A stretch of DNA of 64,000 bases from Thermoleophilia bacterium. GTDB taxonomy: Bacteria; Actinomycetota; Thermoleophilia; RBG-16-64-13. Positions 1-8,894 of the stretch are shown piece by piece. The stretch covers positions 186,001 to 250,000 of the forward strand of contig JAOSKU010000001.1 of the NCBI GenBank assembly GCA_027493445.1, in the 5' to 3' direction. The stretch's first letter is position 1, and every line of letters begins with the position of its first letter. Position numbers and translations under genes: made by a program. A model generated the notes under the pieces. It did not search any database, was not told the origin of the DNA, and saw nothing but the letters and a program-made list of their open reading frames with translations.

Positions 1-1053
1 GAGGGAGTTCCCCCACCGGAGCCCGCTGCCAAGACGGCTGCGCCCGCCTCGGTCGTGGAACCCACCCTCCAGGCCGCAGCGCGGGCCCCGAGGGCCGAGA
101 CCGCCGGCGAGTCGGGAGTGAGGGTGCTGGCCATGCCCTCGGTGCGTACTCTCGCCAAGGAACTGGGCGTCGACCTGTCCACGGTACATGGAACGGGGCC
201 CGGGGGCCGGATCCTACGCCAGGATGTCGAAGATCACGCCGAAGCCCGGATCTACGGCCGGGAAACAGTGTCGGCGCCCTCCATCGTCGCGGCCGAGCTG
301 GAAGGAGCGGAGGCCTGGATGGGTGGCGCCATCGAGCAGGACGACCATGGCGTGGTCGAGCGGGTCACCTTCAAAGGTGTCCGCCGGACCATGGCGCGGC
401 GCATGGCCGAGTCGGTGGCCAAGCAGGCGCAGGTGACTACCACCGACGATGCCGACGTGACCATCCTGCGCCGCATTCGCGAGAAGGAGCGCACCCTGGC
501 GGCGGAGCGAGGCGTGCGCCTCACCTACCTGGCCTTCGTCATAAAGGCGGTGTCGGCCGCCCTGCGCCGCTTCCCGCGGCTGAACTCCGTGCTCGAGCCG
601 ACGTGCGAGGAGCTGGTGCTCAGGCGCTACTACAACATCGGTATCGCCGTCGACACCAAGGCCGGTCTGGTGGTGCCCAACATCAAGGCCGCCGATACGA
701 AGAGCATCTTCCGGATAGCCGAGGAGCTGCTTGAGCTGGTGGAGAGGGCGCAGAACCGCAAGCTCGATCTCTCCGAGCTGCACGGTGGCACCTTCACCAT
801 CACCAACTACGGCGCCATAGGCGGCATCTACGGCACACCGGTGCCCAACTACCCCGAGGTGGCCATTCTGGGGATGGGACGCGTGCGCGAAATGCCGGTG
901 GTTCATAAGGGGGAGCTGGTTGTGAGACAGATGCTGCCCTTGTCCCTGACTTACGATCACCAGGTGATCGACGGGGCGGAGGCGACGCGTTTCCTCAATC
1001 TCGTGATCAGCTACCTGGAGGATCCGGACCTGCTTCTTCTGGAAGGCGCCTGA
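1..1053 (+). CDS. 2-oxoacid dehydrogenase E2 (dihydrolipoamide acyltransferase), 5' partial
   Basis: The frame is open from base 1, so the start and the N-terminal lipoyl domain lie outside the window. The visible part begins with an Ala/Pro-rich linker and then a peripheral-subunit-binding domain (VRTLAKELGVDLSTVHGTG, followed by GRILRQDV). The catalytic acyltransferase domain follows and holds the active-site motif SLTYDHQVIDGAEA near the C-terminus, with the family's His and Asp. E2 forms the core of pyruvate, branched-chain or 2-oxoglutarate dehydrogenase complexes and moves the acyl group from lipoamide to CoA. The E1 and E3 genes are not in view, so the substrate cannot be decided. The motif reads DHQVIDGA where many members have DHRVVDGA. 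Confidence 0.93.
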   Translation, partial: EGVPPPEPAAKTAAPASVVEPTLQAAARAPRAETAGESGVRVLAMPSVRTLAKELGVDLSTVHGTGPGGRILRQDVEDHAEARIYGRETVSAPSIVAAELEGAEAWMGGAIEQDDHGVVERVTFKGVRRTMARRMAESVAKQAQVTTTDDADVTILRRIREKERTLAAERGVRLTYLAFVIKAVSAALRRFPRLNSVLEPTCEELVLRRYYNIGIAVDTKAGLVVPNIKAADTKSIFRIAEELLELVERAQNRKLDLSELHGGTFTITNYGAIGGIYGTPVPNYPEVAILGMGRVREMPVVHKGELVVRQMLPLSLTYDHQVIDGAEATRFLNLVISYLEDPDLLLLEGA

Positions 1054-1060
1054 GCGGCGC

Positions 1061-1984
1061 ATGAACGGTCTGGACGGACAGCCACCGGCTTTCCCTCCGG
1101 CGGGGGGCCCGGAGAGCGGGGGTCCGCCTCCCCCGGTTTGCCTGCGGCCTGACGCCGGCGAGCTCCACGTCCTCGTCGAGGACGTGGAGCTCGCCCTGCT
1201 GGTGGCCACCACGGTCGAAGCCGGTGACCTGCTCGACGCCATGGAGGCGGCCGACTGCCTGGAGGTGGCCACCAAACGATGGTGGGTGGGCAATCTACGA
1301 GCAGGAGGTCGCCGGGTGCGCGCGGCGCTCGTCGTCAGCGGCTACGACCGAGTGAACGCCGCGCACGCTCTCACGTGTCTGCTGGCGGCAGGCTCTCCTC
1401 GGCTGGTTCTGCAGGTGGGTGTGGCCGGCGCGTTCGCCGCCACCGGTCTCGAAGTGCGTGACGTGGTGCTGGCGAGTGAGGAAATCTACGGAGACACCGG
1501 CGTGCTGACACCTGACGGCTGGGAGTCTACTGCAACCCTGCGCCTGCCGCTCGCGAGCGTGGCCGGCACCGACTACTGGAACACCTTCCGCCTCGATCCG
1601 GGTCTCGTGCGCCGGGCGGCCGAGGTGATCGAGGCGGCCTCGTGGCCCGAACCACCCCCTCGGGTAGCCGTCGGCCCCTGCGTGACCGTCTCACAGGTGA
1701 CCGGGGTTCAGGCCGAGGGTGACCGGCTGGCCACCCTCTGGGGGGCTCTTGCTGAGTCCATGGAGGGGGCGGCGGCCGCCCACATGTGCGCTCTCTACAG
1801 CGTGCCGTTCCTGGAGGTGCGGGCCGTCAGCAATCTGGTGGTTGACCGCGACCGGGCGGCTTGGGACATTCCGGGGGCGGCGGCGCGGGCGGCCCGCGCC
1901 GCCCTGGCCGTGTGCGCCCGTCTGGACGAGGTGCTGGTCGCCTGGCAGGGCGCCGGGGTCCCCGGCGAAGGCATCGAGCCATGA
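1061..1984 (+). CDS. mqnB: Futalosine hydrolase (menaquinone biosynthesis)
   Basis: This is a nucleosidase of the MTA/SAH nucleosidase fold. It removes the purine base from futalosine or aminodeoxyfutalosine in the futalosine route to menaquinone. Supporting motifs are LQVGVAGAF, the EIYGDTG segment and SMEGAAAAHMCALY, the usual ESMEGA purine-site signature. The next gene is mqnD, which supports this over a generic MTA nucleosidase. The first 40 or so residues from ATG 1061 are Pro/Gly-rich and unlike the family. An in-frame GTG at 1184 would start the protein at the first conserved strand (ELALLVATTVEA) and give 266 residues, nearer the usual length. A 19-bp perfect inverted repeat (1157-1195) covers that GTG, so the true start is uncertain. 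Confidence 0.85.
   Translation: MNGLDGQPPAFPPAGGPESGGPPPPVCLRPDAGELHVLVEDVELALLVATTVEAGDLLDAMEAADCLEVATKRWWVGNLRAGGRRVRAALVVSGYDRVNAAHALTCLLAAGSPRLVLQVGVAGAFAATGLEVRDVVLASEEIYGDTGVLTPDGWESTATLRLPLASVAGTDYWNTFRLDPGLVRRAAEVIEAASWPEPPPRVAVGPCVTVSQVTGVQAEGDRLATLWGALAESMEGAAAAHMCALYSVPFLEVRAVSNLVVDRDRAAWDIPGAAARAARAALAVCARLDEVLVAWQGAGVPGEGIEP
1157..1195 (+). promoter_or_regulatory. Perfect 19-bp inverted repeat at the mqnB 5' end
   Basis: The left arm 1157-1175 (GGCGAGCTCCACGTCCTCG) and the right arm 1177-1195 are exact reverse complements with one base between them. As RNA this would fold into a very stable hairpin. It overlaps the alternative GTG start at 1184, so it could hide the start site or end transcription coming from the E2 gene. 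No T-run follows. It could also be a coding coincidence around the residues ELHVLVEDVEL. Confidence 0.6.
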
Positions 1985-2061
1985 AGGCCGACTTGAGGCG
2001 TGTCCGCATTGAATCGGCGGCGCCGGGTCCGGTGGAGGCGGCCGGGGGAGACCGCCCGTGA
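1981..2061 (+). other. 26-codon linker ORF between mqnB and mqnD
   Basis: An ATG at 1981 overlaps the mqnB stop as ATGA. The reading frame ends at TGA 2059-2061, which overlaps the mqnD GTG start as GTGA. The 26-residue product (MKADLRRVRIES...) has no recognisable motif. The double overlap suggests a possible coupling ORF that carries ribosomes from mqnB to mqnD, but it may be chance in GC-rich sequence. Confidence 0.25.
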
Positions 2062-3068
2062 CGACGTCCTCGGTGCGACCGCTCCGCCTGGCCTACTCGC
2101 CCTGCCCTAACGACACCTACATCTTCCACGCCTGGGTGCACGGACTGGTGCCCGACGCGCCGTCCGTGCTCGAGATTCTGGACGACATCGATACCTTGAA
2201 CGCCATGGCCCTCCGGGGCGAGCCCGACGTGGTCAAGGTCTCGTTTCCCGCCTTCGCCCGCCTGCGCCCCACCTATGCGCTGCTGCATTCGGGTGGGGCC
2301 CTGGGTCGGGGCTGTGGACCCCTGCTCGTGACTCGGTCCGATTCTCCCTTAGCCGCTCTCAGCCCGGAGGCGCTCCCGGAGGCTCTGGCCGAACTCCGGA
2401 CGGCCATCCCGGGTGAGCTGACCACGGCGGCTCTGCTGCTGCGGCTCTTTGCGCCTGGGGCGGGAGCGCGCCCGGTCATAACCTTCGACCGCATCATGGC
2501 CGCCGTGAACGGAGGTGAGGTCGAGGCGGGGGTCATCATCCACGAAGGTCGTTTCACCTACCGGGAACACGGGCTTACCTGTGTGCTCGAGCTGGGCGAG
2601 TGGTGGGAGTCCGCCACCGGCGAGGCCATCCCTCTAGGGGCCATCGCCGTCCGCCGCGCACTGGGTCCTGAGGTGGCGCGGCGGGTCGACCGCGCGATCC
2701 GGGCCAGTCTGGAGTACGCCCGGCGCGACCCCGAGGCGTCCACCGCCTACATCCGCCGCCAGGCCCAGGAGATGGACCCGCGCGTCTGCCAGGAGCACAT
2801 CGCCCTCTACGTCAACGACTTCTCCCTCGATTACGGCGAGGAGGGGGAACGGGCGATCAGGAGGTTGATGGCCGAGGCGGAGGCGGCGGGGGCGGTGCCG
2901 GCGGCGGGGACGAGCGCCTCTTCTGGGACGAGTGACCGTCCGCTGCGGGCGCCATGCCTGCACACGCGGCCGGCAGGGAGGAGGCGACCTCGCACACGCT
3001 TCTGCAGGTGGTGTTGCCCATCTGCCGTCGCCCCCCCTCGCATTGCTGCTATCCTTCCCCGGTCATGA
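2058..3068 (+). CDS. mqnD: 1,4-dihydroxy-6-naphthoate synthase (menaquinone biosynthesis)
   Basis: MqnD converts cyclic dehypoxanthine futalosine to 1,4-dihydroxy-6-naphthoate. The N-terminus shows the MqnD hallmark [13 protein letters not shown], and the protein continues as a periplasmic-binding-protein-like fold ([24 protein letters not shown]). MqnA is also in this superfamily, but the CPNDT start favours MqnD. The conserved part ends near base 2890. The remaining 60 or so residues are Arg/Pro/Cys-rich and unlike the family. If one G is missing from the G run at 2888-2892, the protein would instead end at TGA 2933-2935 with ...DERLFWDE, a normal length. As read, the stop at 3066-3068 overlaps the next gene's ATG. 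Confidence 0.88.
   Translation: MTTSSVRPLRLAYSPCPNDTYIFHAWVHGLVPDAPSVLEILDDIDTLNAMALRGEPDVVKVSFPAFARLRPTYALLHSGGALGRGCGPLLVTRSDSPLAALSPEALPEALAELRTAIPGELTTAALLLRLFAPGAGARPVITFDRIMAAVNGGEVEAGVIIHEGRFTYREHGLTCVLELGEWWESATGEAIPLGAIAVRRALGPEVARRVDRAIRASLEYARRDPEASTAYIRRQAQEMDPRVCQEHIALYVNDFSLDYGEEGERAIRRLMAEAEAAGAVPAAGTSASSGTSDRPLRAPCLHTRPAGRRRPRTRFCRWCCPSAVAPPRIAAILPRS
3050..3055 (+). promoter_or_regulatory. -10 box for the ABC-F gene (leaderless type)
   Basis: TATCCT preceded by TGC (extended -10), 9 bases before ATG 3065, with no Shine-Dalgarno sequence. A transcript would start at or just before the start codon. Confidence 0.45.
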
Positions 3069-5112
3069 TCCACATCACAGAGATCTCGAAGTCCTTCGGC
3101 ACGCAGGTCATCCTGGACCGCGCCAACCTGCACATCCGCCCCGCCATGCGCATCGGGCTGGTGGGGCCGAATGGCGCCGGCAAGACCACCTTTCTGCGCA
3201 TCTTGGCCAACGAGATGTCGCTCGACGAAGGGGACATCAACGCCCGCAAGGACCTGCGCATAGGCTTTCTGCCCCAGGAGATCGAGGAGATCGCCGAGCA
3301 GGTCGTGCTCGACGAGGTGCTGACCTCCTACGCCGACATCCTGGACATGGAGCATCGACTGAAGGATCTGGGCGACCGCATCGCCGCCGCCTATGGCGGC
3401 GCCTCCACCGAGGACGCGGACACGCTCATGCGCGAGTTGGGCGCTCTTCAGACCGCCTTCGAGCACGCCCACGGCTACGCGCTCGAATCCCGAGCCCAGG
3501 CCATCCTGCGGGGCATGGGCTTCCGCGACGACGACTTCCAGCGTTCCATCAGCGAGCTCTCCGGGGGTTGGCGCATGCGGGTGGCGCTGGCTCGGCTGCT
3601 CATGGAGTCACCGGACTTGCTCCTGCTCGACGAGCCCACCAACCACCTGGACCTCGAGAGCCTGCTCTGGCTGGAGGAGTTCCTGCTAGAGTGGCCCGGC
3701 TCCCTGGTCATCGTGAGCCACGACCGCTACTTCCTGAACCGCATGGTCACGCACATCGTGGAGCTCGACCGGGGCGTCATGGACCTCTACGCCGGCAGCT
3801 ACGACCACTACGAGGTGGAGAAGCAACAGCGCTACGAGGCCCTGGCCAACGCCGCCAAGAACCAGCAGCGCGAGATCGAGTCGGCCGAGAGCTTCGTGCG
3901 CCGGTTTCGCGCCAAGAACACCAAGGCCAAGCAGGTGCAGCAGAAGATTCGGCAGCTCGAGAAGATGGAGCGCATCGACGCGCCCGTTCTGGAGCGCAAG
4001 AAGATCAAGTTCCGTTTTCCCCAGCCGGGTCGCACCGGCCGGGTGGTGGTCGAAGCCAAGCACGCGCGCAAGGCCTACGGCGACACCGTGGTCTACAAGG
4101 ATCTCAACCTGGTGGTGGAGCGGGGGATAAGATAGCGTTGGTGGGACCCAACGGCGCGGGCAAATCGACCCTCTTGAAGCTGCTGGCCGGCGTCATCACT
4201 CCCGATGGAGGGTCCCTGGAGCTGGGGCACAACGTGCGCCGCGAGTACTTCGCCCAGCATCAGCTGGAGGTCCTCAGCCCCGACCGCACCGTGCTCAAGA
4301 CTATGGAAGAAGTGGCCGCCCCGGCCGACAAGCTCCTCATGGTGCGCGGCTACCTGGGCACCTTCCTCTTCACCGGGGACGAGGTGGACAAGAAGGTTGG
4401 GGTGCTATCCGGGGGTGAGAAGGCCCGCCTGGCCCTGGCCCGCATGCTCCTTGACCCGGCCGGGCTCCTGCTTCTCGACGAGCCCACCAACCACCTTGAC
4501 ATGGCCTCCCGCGGGGTGCTCACCGAGGCCCTGCGCCAGTTCGAAGGCAGCGTGGTCTTCATCAGCCACGACCGGCACCTCATCAACGCCATGGCCACCA
4601 AGGTCATCGAGGTCAAGGCGGGGCGCCTGACCCACTACCTGGGTGACTGGGAGTACTACCAGTGGAAGTCGGGCCGCGCGGGTGCCGCCGCCCCTACCGC
4701 CCGTTTGGGCAGCCGGAACGAGGCGGCCGGGAAAGCCGAGTCAACCAGCGGCAGGGGGAGCGAGCGCTCGGGCGCGGGCAACGGAGCGCGGAGTGCGGAG
4801 ACAGCGGCTCGAACCGGCCAGAAGTCGCCGGTCGAGGTGGCCGCCACTCCTACGCCGAAACCCGGCCTGGGCTCGCCTTCCTTCCGCGAGCGCAGGGAAG
4901 TCCAGAAGCAGCACCGCCAGGTGGAGAAGCGCATCCTGGCTCTGGAGGCCCGGCAGCAGGAGCTTGGCGCGCTCTTGGCCGACCCTGCCCATTGCTCCAA
5001 CCACGAGCTGCTGATGGCGGCCAGCGAGGAGGCGAGCGCGGTCAAGGATGAGCTGGCGGCCCTCTACCCCGAGTGGGAGTTGCTCACCGAGACGGTCGCC
5101 GCCTGGGGCTGA
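3065..5112 (+). CDS. ABC-F family ATPase (frameshifted in this sequence)
   Basis: ABC-F proteins are soluble twin-ATPase factors that act on the ribosome rather than in membrane transport. Domain 1 has Walker [11 protein letters not shown], signature [15 protein letters not shown] and Walker [15 protein letters not shown] charged inter-domain linker follows. Domain 2 has [25 protein letters not shown] and [15 protein letters not shown]-terminal coiled coil (about the last 80 residues) resembles the Uup/YdiF-type C-terminal domain. The frame breaks at the G run 4122-4126. One added G joins VVER to [16 protein letters not shown] without loss and gives 682 residues. ATG 3065 is chosen because the family N-terminus ([12 protein letters not shown]) begins there. 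The exact subgroup is not determined. Confidence 0.9.
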
Positions 5113-5136
5113 CGCCCGCTCCGGTTTGCGGGGCGT
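5112..5136 (+). terminator. Hairpin directly after the ABC-F stop
   Basis: ACGCCCGC (5112-5119) pairs with GCGGGGCGT (5128-5136), with one bulged G and an 8-base loop. There is no T-run. Its place right after the stop and before a convergent gene suggests a terminator. The remaining sequence to 5343 shows nothing else I recognise apart from a short GCCCT/AGGGC dyad near 5300. Confidence 0.4.
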
Positions 5137-5343
5137 AGCCGTCAGGCGCTCGTCCAGCAACGATTCTGAACTCCCGGCATCTCCGACCGGCGCACCGGCG
5201 AGCGGCGCTGTCGCGCCCGTTTCGAGTCACGGATCACGCGGACTCAGCTGGGCAGTCGACTCGAATCTACGTCATCAGCGCCGGTGGTGTACAGCGGGCC
5301 CTGACAGGGCGGAGTCCGGTCTCACGGAAAAGGAGGGGCCGAG

Positions 5344-6642
5344 CTAACGGTTGGCGACCAGCGTGGGGTAGGGGTTGATGGCGGAACCGCCACCAGGGTG
5401 GATCTCGAAGTGCAGGTGCGTCTCACCGCCCCGGGCGTTCCCGGTATTGCCTGCGTAGCCGATGACCTGGCCGGCCGAGACCCGGTCGCCCTTGCCGATA
5501 CCGTCGGCTATGGAGGTCAGGTGGGCGTAGTAGTAGGAGTTGCCATCGTCGCCGCGCAGCCAGATGGTGACGCCGCCCAGGCCGCGCTCGGTGGGGTTGG
5601 TCTTGCTGATGGTCCCGGAGACCACTGCCACCACCGGCGTGTTGCGGGGGGTCATGATGTCCGTGCCCTTGTGCGTCCGCCCGCCGGAGCGGGGGAACCC
5701 CCAGTCGTTGATGAAGCTGTTCGGCCCCTGCACGGGGAAGACCCAGCCGGAGGTGGCCACGGCGCTCCCTGAGCCGCTCGGTTTGGAGCTGCTGGACCCA
5801 CCGGTGTCACTCCGGGAACTACCACCCCCTCTGGAAGACGCCACGGCCGCGGCTGCGGCCTCTTGGCGGGCCTTCTCGGCGGCGATGCGGGCGGCCTCGG
5901 CCTCCTGGCGTTTGCGTTCCTCTTCCTCGAGCCTGCGCACCTTTTCGCGCAACGCGTTGTACTCGTCGCGAATGTCGTCCAGGGTGTCGCCGGCCGCTTG
6001 GTTGGCCGTCTGGAGCTCGTCCAGCCGCTTCTGTTCATCCGCCTCGCGGTCGGCGAGGTTGGTTCGGAGGGCGTTCAGCTTGTCCACGTGCCCTTTGACC
6101 TGAGCAAAGAGATCATGGTCGCTTTCAGCCATGCGGCCCAGCATCCCCAGGCGGTTCAGGAGACCCGATAGCGAGAGATTCCCAGAGAAAATGGTCTCGA
6201 GGACCGCAAGCGTCCCGCCTCCGCTCTCCTTGTAGATGCCGCGCAGGCGCTCGCTGAGGCGGGCCTGGAGCGCGGCGTAGTCGGCCAGGGACTGGTCGAG
6301 ATCGGTCTGTACCAGAGCCAGGCTGTCTTGGGTCTGCGCGAGGGCTTCCTCGGCCTGGGCGTTGCGAAGGGCGAGCTTGTCGAGCTCCTCCTGCTGGGCC
6401 CTCAGGCGGGCCTTGGCCAGGGCGAGCTCGGAGCGTGTCTCTTGCAGGGTGGCGGCCTGGGCGGAAGGGGGAGGCCAGCGGCCCGCCCAGCCCCATCGCG
6501 ATCCCCCCAACAGGAGGCTGGCAGCCAGCGCGGTCACCGCCAGACGGCGGGTGAGCGAGCGGGTCCTGGGTCTGCGGGAGCCCGCGGAGGGAGCGTCTGT
6601 GACACTCCGGAGGCCACCCGTCCGTGTGGTCTCGGACGACAT
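5344..6642 (-). CDS. Secreted coiled-coil M23 (LytM/EnvC-type) peptidoglycan peptidase
   Basis: This is a 432-residue protein. The Arg-rich N-terminus precedes a hydrophobic signal segment (LAVTALAASLLLGG) ending near AQAA. A long coiled coil (about 60-260) contains the module RLRGIYKESGG. A Ser/Gly-rich linker leads to a C-terminal M23 domain with zinc ligands in THKGTD and HLHFEIHP. Such proteins cut peptidoglycan cross-links or activate amidases at division, outside the membrane. ATG 6642 is chosen because it gives a complete signal peptide and sits 8 bases from a TAGACT box. The same coiled-coil module occurs in the NlpC/P60 protein at 53.5-54.7 kb. The gene faces away from the ABC ATPase gene at 6794. 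Confidence 0.88.
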   Translation of the reverse strand: MSSETTRTGGLRSVTDAPSAGSRRPRTRSLTRRLAVTALAASLLLGGSRWGWAGRWPPPSAQAATLQETRSELALAKARLRAQQEELDKLALRNAQAEEALAQTQDSLALVQTDLDQSLADYAALQARLSERLRGIYKESGGGTLAVLETIFSGNLSLSGLLNRLGMLGRMAESDHDLFAQVKGHVDKLNALRTNLADREADEQKRLDELQTANQAAGDTLDDIRDEYNALREKVRRLEEEERKRQEAEAARIAAEKARQEAAAAAVASSRGGGSSRSDTGGSSSSKPSGSGSAVATSGWVFPVQGPNSFINDWGFPRSGGRTHKGTDIMTPRNTPVVAVVSGTISKTNPTERGLGGVTIWLRGDDGNSYYYAHLTSIADGIGKGDRVSAGQVIGYAGNTGNARGGETHLHFEIHPGGGSAINPYPTLVANR

Positions 6643-6650
6643 GGGGCGGC

Positions 6651-6656
6651 AGTCTA
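6651..6656 (-). promoter_or_regulatory. -10 box for the M23 peptidase gene
   Basis: On the minus strand TAGACT, preceded by TGG (extended -10), lies 8 bases before ATG 6642. There is no Shine-Dalgarno sequence, so this is a leaderless-type start. Confidence 0.45.
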
Positions 6657-6721
6657 CCATTGGCGGGCGCGGCGGGGAAGAGGCCGCCTGTGAAGATTCT
6701 GTTAAGAGCCGGTTTCGGGAA

Positions 6722-6766
6722 CGAGACCTTGGCCGCCGCGCCCGCACTGGACGGGCGATGCGCGTT
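6722..6766 (+). repeat. Partial copy of the dispersed CTAG repeat family
   Basis: The segment CCTTGGCCGCCGCGCCCGC... followed by GGGCGATGCG matches the left part of the repeat unit at 30665-30705 (CCTTGGCGGTCGCGGCCGC, then GCGCGATGCG) with several changes. It lies just upstream of the promoter of the ABC ATPase gene. Confidence 0.4.
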
Positions 6767-6781
6767 CTGGGGGGGCTCTGG

Positions 6782-6787
6782 TATTCT
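6782..6787 (+). promoter_or_regulatory. -10 box for the ABC ATPase gene
   Basis: TATTCT preceded by TGG (extended -10), exactly 6 bases before GTG 6794. No Shine-Dalgarno sequence is present. Confidence 0.5.
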
Positions 6788-6793
6788 TCTGCC

Positions 6794-7576
6794 GTGCGAG
6801 ACTCGATATTGGAACTTGCAGGCGTGACCCTGGTTCGCGACGGGGCCACTCTCCTCGATGGAATCGACTGGTCGGTCGCGGCTGGGGAGCACTGGGTCAT
6901 CCTCGGCCCGAACGGCTCCGGCAAGACCACCCTGCTTCAGGTAGCGGCCGGTTACGAGCACCCCACCTGCGGGAGCGTGCGGGTCTTGGGCGGGACCTTC
7001 GGCCGCGTCGATCTGCGGGAGCTCCGCCGGGCGATCGGGTGGGTCAGCCCCGCGTTGGCCCAACAGCTGCATCTCCGGGACACAACTCTCGACATCGTGG
7101 TGAGCGGCCGCTTCGCCAGTATCGGCCTCTTCTTCGAGTCGCCTACCAGCGACGATCGCTCGCGCGCGGCCGAGCTGCTCGAAATCATGGGCTGCACCCA
7201 TGTCATGGAGCGGCCCTTCGGTGTACTTTCCCAGGGAGAGCAGCAGCGGGTCCTGGTCGCCCGGGCGCTCATGGCGGACCCTCGGCTTCTGGTGCTCGAC
7301 GAGCCCACCGCCGGTCTGGATATCGCCGCCCGTGAGGACCTCCTGGCGGCTCTCGATGTGTTGACGCACGCCCCGGGGGGCCCGACCGTGCTCTTCGTCA
7401 CCCACCACTTGGAGGAGATCGCGCCGGGACTGACCCACGCCCTGCTCCTGTGCGGCGGCCGCGTGGTAGCCTGCGGGCCGAAAGGGGACGTGGTCACCGC
7501 GGAGCTTGTCTCCACTGCCATGGGCGTGGCTGTCGAGGTGCTCGCCCGCAACGGCCGCTTTCACGCGGTGCTCTGA
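6794..7576 (+). CDS. ABC transporter ATP-binding protein
   Basis: This is a single 260-residue ABC ATPase. It shows Walker A GPNGSGKTTL, the Q-loop region AIGWVSPAL, signature LSQGEQQRVLVARAL, Walker B LLVLDEPTAGLD and the H-loop FVTHHLEEI. No permease or binding-protein gene lies next to it. The overall form resembles the single-domain ATPases of the ModF/YlmA type, whose substrate is not settled. GTG 6794 is chosen because it lies 6 bases after a strong -10 box and leaves a normal N-terminus (RDSILELAGVTLVRDG). The next gene starts 10 bases after the stop and probably shares the transcript. Confidence 0.85.
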   Translation: MRDSILELAGVTLVRDGATLLDGIDWSVAAGEHWVILGPNGSGKTTLLQVAAGYEHPTCGSVRVLGGTFGRVDLRELRRAIGWVSPALAQQLHLRDTTLDIVVSGRFASIGLFFESPTSDDRSRAAELLEIMGCTHVMERPFGVLSQGEQQRVLVARALMADPRLLVLDEPTAGLDIAAREDLLAALDVLTHAPGGPTVLFVTHHLEEIAPGLTHALLLCGGRVVACGPKGDVVTAELVSTAMGVAVEVLARNGRFHAVL

Positions 7577-7586
7577 GTTGCCCCAG

Positions 7587-8309
7587 ATGATCCGACCAAC
7601 CCAGCTGGCCGTTCTCCGAGTGGAGCTGCGGGACTTCCTGGTGGTGACCTGGGGTCTGCCTGCCCGGCTGGTGCGTCCTCACCTACCCGCCGGTCTGGAG
7701 CCCGATCTTTGGCGTGATGCGAGCGGTTCCTGGGCCTTGGTGTCGGCCGTCTGCTTCCGGAACGAGGGCATGCGTCCGGCCTGGCTGCCGCTCGGCGGCC
7801 TCGGCTTCAGTCAGGTCAACCTGCGCACCTACGTGCGACCGGCCGGCGGCGGAGGGGCCGGGGCCTTCTTTCTGGGCATGTACTTCTCGAGCGCCGCCGC
7901 ACGAGGCCTGCAGGGCCTTTTTAGCGGAGTGGCCACTCGGGCGGAGATTGAGTGGGGCGGAGGGCAGGCCGAGCGAGAGGTCTTTGTGCGTCACGAAGGT
8001 CAACTGGCGTTTCGACTGCGCGTCAGCCGGGGGCGGGCGGCCGACCCGCCGCCCGCCGCTGAGCTGGGTACCTTCATCACCGAACGGCCCGTCGGTTGGT
8101 TTCCCCGGACCGGCGGAGGATGGGGCTCGATCCGGGTGGAGCATCCGCCGGTGCGAGCCGAGTTCCTGTCGGTGGAGGAGTGCCGCTGCCCCGCCCTGCG
8201 GGGTCGCGGCCTGCATCCGGGAGCGGCAGAGGGGTTGGCTCCGGTGGCTCTGCACGCGGGTCGGGTGCTCCTCCGCATCCATCGGCCGGTTCGGGCCGGG
8301 TTGGGATAG
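7587..8309 (+). CDS. YqjF/DUF2071-like protein
   Basis: This is a 240-residue protein resembling the YqjF (DUF2071) family, which has an acetoacetate-decarboxylase-like fold. Features in family order are VTWGLPARLVRPHLPAGLEPD, a central FSQVNLRTYV strand pair, FFLGMYFSS and a C-terminal ECRCPALRG segment. No catalytic lysine can be assigned with confidence and the biochemical role is unknown. ATG 7587 follows the ABC gene closely; a TTG at 7578 is an alternative. It is likely co-transcribed with the ABC gene. Confidence 0.6.
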   Translation: MIRPTQLAVLRVELRDFLVVTWGLPARLVRPHLPAGLEPDLWRDASGSWALVSAVCFRNEGMRPAWLPLGGLGFSQVNLRTYVRPAGGGGAGAFFLGMYFSSAAARGLQGLFSGVATRAEIEWGGGQAEREVFVRHEGQLAFRLRVSRGRAADPPPAAELGTFITERPVGWFPRTGGGWGSIRVEHPPVRAEFLSVEECRCPALRGRGLHPGAAEGLAPVALHAGRVLLRIHRPVRAGLG

Positions 8310-8402
8310 CGTTCCGCGCGTTCCACGTGCTCAAGGATCCGGTCCGGGCGTCCCTTCGGCCTAGTTGGTATCATCTCTCGAAGGAAAGGAGTGTGGTTCA
8401 GT

Positions 8403-8894
8403 ATGCCTTCGTTCGATGTCGTGAGCCGCGTCGACATGCAGGAGCTCGACAACGCCGTCAACATGGTGAAGAAAGAGGTCTCCACCCGCTTCGACTTCCG
8501 GGGATCGAAAACGCAGATCGAGCTGGAGCGTAGAGACGGTCTGGTGCGTGTCCTCACCGAAGACGACATGAAGCTGCGCGCGCTACGGGACATGCTCATC
8601 GGCAAGGCGGTCAAGCGCGGGGTGGACACCAAAGCATTCGACTTCCAGGCGGCCGAGAAAGCTGGGGGTGACATGCTCCGTCAGGAGATCTCGGTGGCCA
8701 CGGGCATCGACACCGACATCGCACGCAGGATCGTCAAGGCGGTCAAGGACAGCAAGCTCAAGGTGCAGGCCGCCATCCAGGGCGACGAGGTGCGCATCAC
8801 AGGAAAGAAACGCGACGAGCTCCAAGACATCATCGCGCTGCTGCGTGAGCAGGATTTCGGTATCCCCCTGCAGTTCGTGAACATGAGGGAGTGA
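8403..8894 (+). CDS. YajQ family nucleotide-binding protein
   Basis: At 163 residues this is the full length of the family. It starts with the invariant MPSFDVVS and contains NAVNMVKKEVSTRFDFRGS, KLRALRDMLIGK and the C-terminal GIPLQFVNMRE. YajQ proteins have two RNA-recognition-like folds and bind nucleotides; in some bacteria they bind cyclic di-GMP. A good Shine-Dalgarno (AAGGAAAGGAG) precedes ATG 8403. The stop overlaps the GTG of the next gene, so the two are likely translated together. Confidence 0.93.
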   Translation: MPSFDVVSRVDMQELDNAVNMVKKEVSTRFDFRGSKTQIELERRDGLVRVLTEDDMKLRALRDMLIGKAVKRGVDTKAFDFQAAEKAGGDMLRQEISVATGIDTDIARRIVKAVKDSKLKVQAAIQGDEVRITGKKRDELQDIIALLREQDFGIPLQFVNMRE

